Part shown: positions 48,384 to 57,200 of the stretch, piece after piece
Layout: the number at the start of each line of letters is the position of its first letter
Position numbering within the stretch: the first letter of the stretch is position 1
Assembly (NCBI GenBank): GCA_002946415.1
Contig: NJPS01000013.1
Location: 1-64,000 of the forward strand
DNA length: 64,000 nucleotides
Source of the DNA: Rutstroemia sp. NJR-2017a BVV2
Taxonomy: Eukaryota; Ascomycota; Leotiomycetes; Helotiales; Rutstroemiaceae
Reading direction: 5' to 3'
Position numbers and translations under genes: made by a program
The notes under the pieces: model-generated
What the model was told of the DNA's origin: nothing
Database searches by the model: none
What the model saw: only the letters and a program-made list of their open reading frames with translations

Positions 48384-50656
48384 ATGAGCGAACACAGGAT
48401 GGCTGATGGAACAAGGAACTTGATTTCTGAAACACAATTCACTCTTCGACAGCGCGTTGAAAGTCGACTGGATCGAGGCCTCGAGGGCTCATTTAACACT
48501 TACAGCAGCGCTGCAGCACGTTTTACCCCTCTGGCTCCTCAATCTGAGGGAAGAAATCTCAGGATTAGAAGTTTCGCGCCCGGAACGACTCCCGAAACAC
48601 CCAAACCATCTCCGTCAACCCAAGACATTCCGGTCGAATGTGCCATATCGCCACTTTTGATACCGGAGAGAATACCTTCACCAGGCCCTAGCCGCTTACG
48701 AGAGACCACAATCGCCGAGTTTGAAAAGACATTTGACGAAACATATATTGACTCTTGCCTCCTTGAGAATCCGGAGTTCCCGTATTTCCTTCCCCCAGTG
48801 ACGAGCCGAAGTGATGAAAGTTCAAGCACGAGCCGTGAAATCAACAAGGGGAGGGTCTCTGATGGGAATCAGAAAGAGAAAGCTAGAAAAGAGAACAGTA
48901 ATAATGTACAAGAGGAAAGGGGCAAATTCGTCGATTTCGAGACTGCCCTTCGCAGTGTTCGGCGTGTGAGAATCTCCAGACCAAAACGCTCCGATGCAAG
49001 CAATGAAGCCTCACGAGCGAACTCAGAGAGAAACTGTAGCGCTTCCAGGAAAAGGTATGATCCTACTTTAGCTCAAGCACTTTTAGCACGTGAAAGAAAG
49101 GCTGCGTCCACCGGCATATTTGGGCAGACCTCAAGAATGAGCAACTTTTCTTCGTTGAGCTACTACCCTTCCATAGTGGAGGGCCGTTTTGGTAGATCCC
49201 GACACATGGAGGATTTTTATGGTACTGAAAGATTTTCGTCCTCGTCACCTAATACCATGCAAGTCGCTGTTGTCGATACAGTTGATCCTCTCACACGTAT
49301 CTCTGCGCCCAACCGGATTGCTGTCAAGAGTCCCGAAGGCGGGAGACTTGACATCGCGCTTCGTCGCACCGTCCGAGTGCCAGACGATGGCCGTTCGTAT
49401 AATCTTCCGCCTAATTTGGGTAGCTTTTTACTTTACGACGTCAATATATACAAGGACAAGTTGCCTGTTTCAGTTGTGCAAAAAGGTGGTTTCTTCATGC
49501 CAATTTACGGTTAGCTTTTCTTTCGTTCTCCTACCTCCTCCCCTGTTCGTAATCTTCGATCATTCTAACCATGCGTGTTTGAACAGACCGCGAAGCAATG
49601 TTCATACAGTTTGCTAGCACAAGTCCATTCGCCATCAAGATCTACTCTGGCGGTGTCAACGTCATTTCTGGCGAATCGAAGCATCCTCGCGCACAGGAGA
49701 ACTCTGCCACGGAAACTGATTTCACAACAAAGCATTCCACGCAAGATCATATGGTCACACCTGCGCAGAACTGGATTGATGGTATCGCTTCAAAAGACGG
49801 CAAAGTCCAGCAATTTGTAGCTGCTTCTGATGTTTATGGTTACTCTGTCGAGGCACAACTTACAAATGCTGAAACTTACTCCGGATTACAATTCGAGATC
49901 ATCCCTATCAAGGAAGTCGGTGAGAGACTTATGCCTGTGCCTACCACGCATGTCTTCGTGAAGATGGTAGATGGCCAAACTATCAACCTTGCTGTCTCAA
50001 AGTGCCACACAGTTGATGATGTGAAGTTCCTAATTCAACAGCGTTGCTCCATTCCGCCTGAGCAAATGCGTTTGATTTGTGCGGGTAAAGATCTACATGG
50101 TCGTACGTTTCCCTAATACCTTCCTGAATTCAGCAATTACTGATCATTGACTGTAGCGGACCAACTCATTTATACTCCTGTTAGACCCAAAGCGACTATT
50201 CATGTTGCTCTTCGTCTTGCTGGGGGCAGAACCAGACTTCAAGGAGACAGGAACTCGCCCCTTGAAGCTCTGTCCCTTGCACCGGGCGGTTTGATCAACC
50301 AAGTCATTCGCCACGATGATAAACCATCAGGCTTCTGGGATATCTCCTCCTCAGTCACATTCAACGTCCAACCAGTCGACGCCAATCTCTGCCAAACCAT
50401 ACTTGGGCATTATCCTCTCTTGCCGCCCGTCACTGCGGTGGACTACTCCTTTCCCTGGACACTGCCCCTCTATACGTTAACTGAGGAGCCCAGCGGAATT
50501 TTCGGCAACTTCCCCGTACGGAGCCTGGGTCAGATGGACAGGGAAGGATCTCTCACGAAACGAAACGCAGACGAACACAAGCTGGAAGAGAACTTGACCT
50601 TTGGTTCGAAGCCCGTGGGTGGCTCGGTTTCAAGACAGAAGAAGAGATATTCTTAG
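48384..50656 (+). CDS. Multidomain fungal protein with internal ubiquitin-like domain
   Basis: Exons 48384-49509, 49587-50102 and 50157-50656 give 713 aa. Order of parts: a disordered, charged N-terminus (1-250); a block with VDPLTRISAPNRIAVKSPEG that leads into GGFFMPIYDREAMFIQFAST; a beta-rich domain at about 375-495 with FAIKIYSGGVNVISGES, PAQNWIDGIASKDGKVQQFV, GYSVEAQLTNAETYSGLQFE; a ubiquitin-like fold at about 497-571 (HVFVKMVDGQTINLAVSKCH, DDVKFLIQQRCSIPPEQMRL, ending HVALRLAGG); and a 142-residue tail with APGGLINQVIRHDDKPSGFW. The beta domain, ubiquitin fold and tail recur together in fungal proteins of unknown role, from memory. No E1 or E3 motif is seen. The donor of intron 2 is taken at 50103 (GTACGT). 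Probably cytosolic or nuclear. Confidence 0.82.
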
Positions 50657-51956
50657 ATGTACCCAGCTCTTACAGAACCGAGCTCATATGATTTTGGTCC
50701 AAAGAAAAGATAGGGGGCTGATGCTTCGGATGCAAAGTAACCCCCTGTCTTCCTTCCCGGTGGGAGGTGGCGACGGGCGAAGCATTTTGGATGCATCTTT
50801 GTAAATATGAGAATTGGATGTTACCTTTAAATGAGTAAATGTATGATTTGGGATATTTGGATTTCCATTAATAGTAATAGTAATGACAAGTTGATAGCAC
50901 TTGAAGTTCACGGCCTAGTTGTGAAGTGTATATGCAACTATTGCTGGCGGAAGCCACGCAGTTCGTGTACAATAAATTGAGGATTTTCTAGATACATCAT
51001 TTACATGTCTAGTCAATCTTTTTAAAAAGCCGTCGTACCATCATATGTGGTTTGATAATCTGCTTCAATTTCTAAAATGGGAGTACACGTGTGGGAAACA
51101 GCACCGAGACAAGAAGTTTTGACTTTACAGAACGAATAAGTACATATATTATATGCTAGGGGAGACGGCATCTCATAGGATGTTATTTGCAAACTCACAA
51201 AAACAAGCATAGGATTCCAGGAAGATTTCACGCACGAACAATATCTCTACATCCGACAGGTGGTGGTGCGCGCGGTAGTGGGAGTTGAAAGTCTACAATA
51301 GAACCGTGGATCAAAAGTAGGTAAAAAGGTTTTAAAACTTTCCATGGTGTTCACGCTATCGGTTAGAATATTACAGTACCAAAGTGATGAAAATTGTGTT
51401 TCTTACGTTGCTCAATGGTTAGAAATCGGCTTCGCTTAAACTGCAGAAGTAAGGGGGCCATAGAATATCGATTCAACGAATTTCCGTTGGAATTACATAG
51501 GTTGGATAATCTTGGCATTTTCTTGTATCGTATCACGAAGGCTAAATAAATTGATTAGAGCCATATGATTTATATTAGCTGCCGGCAGAATTCAAAATCT
51601 TTGGGTTACGGATCGATTCTTCGCTTTACTTTTGCTGGGAGCCGACGAGACTAGACACTGGGATTTATCCTATCTCTCTTTGCTTCTACCTAGCTGGAAG
51701 CAGGGCGGAGTTGCGGGCTCCGCTTCTTTCCGGAATGGTTTTAAGTTTTAATATGAGTTATCACTTTCGTCCGAAAAACTCTTGCCATGATTAACAATCC
51801 GAAGCAGCGGCATCACTTAAACATCAGAAGCCAGCAGCGACCTGTCCTTTATTTATAAACGCAGAATTATGATATGAAAGCATTGAAACTTCATCGAAAC
51901 TACTTGTATGGCATTTGATGGGAGCTTCTTTCTTGATGATATGGCGTCATAGTTGT
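50657..51956. other. Gene-free interval (1.3 kb)
   Basis: AT-rich 3' flank of the ubiquitin-like gene. ORFs are below 80 codons with no family features. No repeat of note. Confidence 0.5.
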
Positions 51957-52280
51957 TCATCTTTTCCAAATACCAATCCAGAACTTGACGTAACAATGTA
52001 GTGCGCCATTTTGGTTCCCAATACATCCATCTATTAGTGTAGATATCATGGTCAGCATCTCTTCTTTCCCATCGAACAAAGCTGGAACTCACTCATGTCA
52101 GCAGTTGTACAGACTCGGTTGCCCGCGTTATTCTGGCAATGCAGTCGGCTGTGAGTCCCCTGGCACCAGCGTTGATAAAGGACCCAAGGTTTGTGCAGGA
52201 CCCGAGGTAGCCTCCATCTGCGAGGATTATAGGAACAGCGGTGGTTGTAGCCATGATGCTAATGATAGTGAATTGCATTT
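51957..52280 (-). pseudogene. Cyanovirin-N (CVNH)-like small secreted protein, frameshifted
   Basis: A signal-peptide ORF starts at 52280 (MQFTIISIMATTTAVPIILA) and continues as GGYLGSCTNLGSFINAG and GLTADC, then loses family sense and stops at 52093. In another frame, immediately after the GLTADC codons, the sequence continues as QNNAGNRVCTTADM. Across a 63-nt intron with good sites (GTGAGT donor at 52092, TAG acceptor before 52030), it then reads NGCIGNQNGALHC and stops at 51957. The two halves together carry the CVNH hallmarks: a sC.n...LtA.C first half and a DLN.CIGN..G.L second half. CVNH proteins are small carbohydrate-binding lectins. A five-base ATTGC between the two frames could be an insertion; loss of one base is an alternative. 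An assembly error is also possible, so the pseudogene call is provisional. Confidence 0.5.
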
Positions 52281-53335
52281 TGGGATGAGATGGAAGGATG
52301 CTGCCACTACTGGGAACGGTTGTGCGTGGGTATTTCATGTGGTTTATGAAGATTATAATTTATAAGATGGCAGCTGAGACCAGATGGGAAGATATTACTC
52401 GAAGTATTGGGGAGGGAGGTGGTCTATATACTTATTCTTCTCACTGTATTCGCCTCGAGCAACGCATATACGAGTTCTGTAAGACGTTGAGAGGCTGATG
52501 GCAGGAAATAAAACAGTTGGGAACTCATACTGGTTGAAAATTATGCAGATTTGTATGGCGGAGCGAAGTTCTACTATATATGTACGTACAATAAGTGTCG
52601 ATAACCAGCAGAAGCTTGTGCCTTCCGCCTGCAGGCTATGCCAGCACGCCTCTGAAAAAATGGATTTAAGAAATCTGGGAACAGTGGCTTGCTCTAGTGA
52701 GGGATGCTTTCCACATTTAGATGCAGTTGATCAGTCAGTGAGTAAATTGAAGACATTGAAAGGAGCAGTGCTGTGTAGGCCTCAACCATAGCTGTGTATA
52801 CAACTGCTAGATACTCTGAGTTAGACCTACCAACAAGTTTAGAAGCAGGAATTATGGCTGTGAGATCCAATATAGTTCTGATTACCAACTCAGTCGACTT
52901 TTATGAGACTTTGATGGTAAACTTTCACGTGACGCTGATAAAATCATGTGAGCTCACGTGGTGTAGCCACTCACGGCAACCCCATGGGCGCTCGTTCAGA
53001 GTATTTAGACAGTGGTACCTAAGAATCTACATAATAGCTAGTGCAATACTCTGTCTGCCTTGTCTGCTACTCCGTCACAGGTAGAGGCATGGTGCCAACT
53101 AGTTAACCAGCTCAATTGACGGCTCTAGTATAGTCTATTTTCCAGTCCAGAAGAGAATTTCCCTTTTCCAGAGTGTGTTTAACGGTGCTATTTATCTGAT
53201 TTCTGAGTGATCCACCCATCAAGCTTATTCCATACATTCCAGTTCACATCGGAAATAACAAGAACCTACTTACCAAGCGCATCGAATCTACCGCTTCTAA
53301 TCGTTCCCTGATCACTCCACACCAAACCTCACACA
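52281..53335. other. Gene-free interval (1.1 kb)
   Basis: Upstream of both the CVNH-like gene (-) and the next gene (+). It contains a TCACGTGA palindrome at 52925-52932 and a CACGTG at 52955-52960. The segment 53210-53335 looks like a leader. No gene is supported. Confidence 0.5.
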
Positions 53336-53947
53336 ATGGGAGGCCTTTTCTCACTTCCTTCGAAAGTCTACGAGGGCGCAGGCGAGCTACTCAGTACCCC
53401 CTTCCTGATCGCAGAAGGCATGATCCTTTTCGCCATCGTACTCTGCATAAAACACACCGACGATATACTACGCCATCACTTCCGCGGCCAAAAAAGCTCA
53501 ACCACCTCACTTGCAGCAAATTCGGAAATGAAAGACCTCATCGCTCACGTTAAAAAGCTCACCGAAGAAGTTAGAGCAATCCGGGACCTCGATCTCGAGG
53601 CAAAAGAAAAGATGATCACCGTCATCCAAAATCTTTCGAACAAGTTGTACGGTACAATGGCGGATACCGGTAGTTATGATGGAGACAGTGAGATTGGGAG
53701 AGATGAGCGCAAACCTCTTGTTGCGGCGAAGACGAAAGGATTCGACCAGATTGAGTCGAGGCCGCTATCTAAGAGCTTCATGGTTCGGAAGAATTATGAG
53801 GGTTCTTCTGAGTGGTCAAGTGAAGATAAGGGTTCTTGTGAGTGGCCATGTGAAGATGAGGACGAGTCTCAAAGATTTAAGCTTGGAGCTTTTCTCAATT
53901 TCTGGCAGATTGGGGTGTCTATAGAAGAGAAATTGGCACTGTTGTAG
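53336..53947 (+). CDS. Orphan membrane-anchored coiled-coil protein
   Basis: A single exon of 203 aa; I recognise no family. An amphipathic N-terminus (MGGLFSLPSKVYEGAGELL) leads to one membrane helix at about residues 22-40 (PFLIAEGMILFAIVLCI), then a His/Arg-rich membrane-edge segment and a predicted coiled coil at about 60-105 (KKLTEEVRAIRDLDLEAKEK). The C-terminal third is acidic and disordered and contains a ten-residue duplication (EGSSEWSSED / KGSCEWPCED) from a 30-bp tandem repeat at 53798-53857. The CA-rich leader and a normal codon pattern support a true gene. It is the first of three neighbouring orphan genes. No secretion signal, as the hydrophobic part starts late; a type III or signal-anchored topology is inferred. 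Confidence 0.6.
   Translation: MGGLFSLPSKVYEGAGELLSTPFLIAEGMILFAIVLCIKHTDDILRHHFRGQKSSTTSLAANSEMKDLIAHVKKLTEEVRAIRDLDLEAKEKMITVIQNLSNKLYGTMADTGSYDGDSEIGRDERKPLVAAKTKGFDQIESRPLSKSFMVRKNYEGSSEWSSEDKGSCEWPCEDEDESQRFKLGAFLNFWQIGVSIEEKLALL
53798..53857 (+). repeat. 30-bp tandem duplication inside the coding sequence
   Basis: Two in-frame copies (53798-53827 and 53828-53857) differ by six bases and encode EGSSEWSSED and KGSCEWPCED. The second copy has gained two Cys at Ser positions. Confidence 0.85.
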
Positions 53948-54686
53948 CTAGATTAGCAAGAAAATAGTAAAATATTTCTACATGGTTATTTGCTTGTGAG
54001 TATCGTGGTTTGACGTTCATGATTGTATGGAAGGCACCCAGGAATAATTCGTAGACCGACCGCAAATCCTCACATTTGAGCAGAGCGAGAGCCAGGTATA
54101 TCGAGTTCGGGCAGATTTAGTTCTATGAAGATAATGTAATTATCTGAGTAAAAGATGATAGTTGAGAAGCCAATTAATGGTCTTTGATTCCTGAAACGGA
54201 AATTCCAAAATCTCTGAAAGGTTGTGAAATTTAGCTTCGACTCTGAGTCGAAGACTTTTGAATACTTCAGTTGATTTCTAAAGTACGGCTCCACTGCGGA
54301 AGGTATGTTCGTAACGCAACATGTTTAATGTTATACATTAATCTATGCTTCCTATTTCGTTCTGAATTGAGCGCCGATTCCCCAATTCACACAACTATCT
54401 CTGTATGTACGACCTTTCCCGAAGTATCGCTAGCCTTCGACCAGCTTCAGAGGGAAGCACCGCGACAACCACGTGCTCCTCCCAGCTTTTTCTCTCTTTT
54501 AAACTGGCGGTGTTTGCTTCTTTTTCAACAATGGCGCGAAGAACTGCAATGTTGCCAACCCTCTTTGAATACGATGGTGGTCCTTTTCCTGCTCTACAAC
54601 TTCGGTGCATAGTATATCATTCATAGTAATAAATCTTGTATTCTGTGTGCATTACAATGATCATTACGGACTTCTGGCATCGTTCT
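53948..54686. other. Convergent 3' intergenic region
   Basis: 739 bp between two orphan genes. AT-rich, with no supported ORF. Confidence 0.5.
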
Positions 54687-55817
54687 TTACTCTTCGGCTT
54701 TCCCATCTCTTGTACTCGTAGTCGGCGTCGGCGACACTGAACGTGTGGTAGCTGGAGCGGGAGTAGAAGAAGGAGCAGAAGAGGGAGTAGGAACGAGAGC
54801 AGGAGCGCGATAATGAGTGGGAGCGAGAGTAAGTTCCACCGTCGCATCATCCCTTTGGTCTGACGTAAGAATTATTCTTTCCGCTGAACCATGTGGTTCC
54901 TCAGATGATGACGGCAGATTATCAACATGATGCCATACCAGACAACGACGACAATGATAAAACCCAGAAGTTCGCAACTCATCGAAGGTATTGGAGTAAT
55001 ACCTCCACTTTGTGATTATTGGTTCCCATGATTCCAAAAAATCCCAAAGAGATTCGAGTTCGAAGTCTCTTTCAGAAACCTTTTCTTTCAAATCGTCGAT
55101 CATCTCCCTAAGACGCTGGATTTGATTGTTCTTCTCCCTAAGCTTGTTTTTGTTCTCTGATTCGACTTCTTTCGCCCGTTGTTCGTGACGCGTTATCTGG
55201 ACTCTGAGGTCCTCCATGCGGAAGTTCTTACTCCAGGGACTGTAGATCGATGCAACTTGTTCGGGTCCTAGCTGTCGGGACTGATTGATTTGAGATTGAA
55301 GTTGGTTTACCAAAGCGACGAGGCGGGCGTTAGAAGCCTTGCTCTCGTTGATATGACTCGTGTAGAATCCTTCGCAGTGGACTAATTCGGCTTCGCGTGC
55401 GCGACAGAGACTTTTCCATTCGGACGCATCCTTTTCTAGGTCTTCGTTGATTTTCTGAAGGTCTCCATTTCTCTTCTCAGCAGCTTCAAGCTTCCTTTGC
55501 ACTGTGATCAGACTTGAGGCATTATCCTCGGCTTCAGATGACCTCTTCTCCCTCATCCTTCTTTTCTTCTCGCCATTCGTCTTTCTGGCCCTTCGCTTTA
55601 CGCGACGGTAGTTTTCGAGTTCTGAAACTTGGAGATTATCTGTAGACTCGAGATCTCCCATGCCCAAATCCAACTTTTCGGTGACCGAGTAGCCAAAATA
55701 ATATCCCCACGAAAACACTTCATAGAGAATTACCAAGGGCATGAATATGTGAATCATGCCAGAAGATAGCATCTCTTGAAAGCCATCGCGTAATTTAGAG
55801 CCAGTTAGACCAAACAT
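54687..55817 (-). CDS. Orphan coiled-coil protein with N-terminal membrane helix
   Basis: A single exon of 376 aa; no family recognised. The N-terminus is amphipathic (MFGLTGSKLRDGFQEMLSSG), then one membrane helix at about 21-43 (IHIFMPLVILYEVFSWGYYF). A strongly basic segment follows (YRRVKRRARKTNGEKKRRMR), then about 150 residues of coiled coil in two blocks (LEAAEKRNGDLQKINEDLEK and NKNKLREKNNQIQRLREMID). A CHC-like GFYHCRRCLVWHH could bind zinc. The last 70 residues are Pro/Thr/Ser-rich and low complexity. The layout (short amphipathic helix, membrane helix, charged coiled coil) resembles the neighbour at 53336. No link to a known tether or golgin can be claimed. Confidence 0.6.
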   Translation of the reverse strand: MFGLTGSKLRDGFQEMLSSGMIHIFMPLVILYEVFSWGYYFGYSVTEKLDLGMGDLESTDNLQVSELENYRRVKRRARKTNGEKKRRMREKRSSEAEDNASSLITVQRKLEAAEKRNGDLQKINEDLEKDASEWKSLCRAREAELVHCEGFYTSHINESKASNARLVALVNQLQSQINQSRQLGPEQVASIYSPWSKNFRMEDLRVQITRHEQRAKEVESENKNKLREKNNQIQRLREMIDDLKEKVSERDFELESLWDFLESWEPIITKWRYYSNTFDELRTSGFYHCRRCLVWHHVDNLPSSSEEPHGSAERIILTSDQRDDATVELTLAPTHYRAPALVPTPSSAPSSTPAPATTRSVSPTPTTSTRDGKAEE

Positions 55818-57200
55818 TTTGTTGAATTGCTAACAGAATGAGATAAAAGTAGGTTGCGTGATAGACGACTAGAATTATACTCTAATCATTGGTAAAAGGA
55901 TTGATAAACGAGGAGCAAATATTCCGAATAGACGATGAGTCTTTACAAGGTGGCATTCTCGAACGAATGAGACTATCTCCAATTGAGGACAGAATGATGT
56001 GTAGTGGATGCGAAAGTCTTTGGATAAGAAGATCTCATCCGTAATTCGTAAGAAAATATCATACACCCATACTAAAATGAAATTCATATGAACCGGAATT
56101 TTGGCAATCTAAAACTGATCGAGGACCGTAACAAAAGCAGTCGTGACCTCTCTTAAACTCTCGCTACCAAGCAATACACCCCATTAGCGCAGCATAGTGG
56201 GCGAAAGAAGGACTCCTAGAGTCGACCAAGGGCTCAAAGTTTTTAGCACCCGAGTGCGAATGATGGATTGCGTTATTTGAATCCAAATAGACTCTCGACT
56301 AGATAACTGAATGCAGAGAAGAAGTGTCCAAACTATGGACGAGCTGGAAAGGATCGTACAAAATTCTGATATGGACTGTGGGGGAAGAGTTGGTGTCAAG
56401 ATAGGCTCACACTTGGTAGGTAGTGCATACACTAGTTTCCCCATATGCTCTAGCTTCTGTCATTCCACGGTTCGCTACGAATTGCTTCGGTTATATGTTC
56501 TTGGCTCTGAACATAGGGTGGTTCGAGGATCTCGAAGGCCCGGGATTTCACGAAGTTGTGTAAATCTTTTGCGGAAATAGCGCTGGCCACGCCCGCGCGA
56601 CGACGATGTACTCAATCTAAAAGCCTATCGTATATGATGGGGCATATACTCGGAGGAATAATGAACTCGGCGTAATGTAATCTGCATTGACAGCCGTTTT
56701 CAGATTCATTCAGGGCCTTTAGCATCACTCTATACCTGATTTAGCCCACGTGTGACCCGGCTTCATTGAGACCAAATATGAGATCCCTGTCTTGTGTTAA
56801 CCGAGGACCATGAAAGGAGAGGTATCGTCATCTGTCGACTTTTGGATGAACTACCAATAAAGACTGGTCTTTTCAGAGATATAACCACTGCATGTCACGA
56901 AAATCAAATTCTTGCCCTAAGTCTTCTTGTAGTTCGGTGTTAGTCTGGTCAAACCACGGTACGAGAACTTCGAAAAGAAAACTTGTAAATACCTAGTTTT
57001 AATTAATTGATTAGCCAGCTTTCAGTCCGGATGAGTATGTGTAGGCGCCTGAAAATAATTCTTCTCTCGAAGAAAATCTCAAGACTTCTTCGACTCTCTT
57101 CACATCATACCATTCACAAATAAATTCTTACTTTCCTCCAATTCCCGCTTCTTCTCATATCACTTCACTTCATCTCACTAATCTATCCCGACCATCCATC
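55818..57200. promoter_or_regulatory. Divergent upstream region of two orphan genes (1.4 kb)
   Basis: It separates the coiled-coil gene (-) from the next gene (+). ORFs are short and random-looking. The last 120 bp are C/T/A-rich, as in a fungal leader. Confidence 0.45.
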
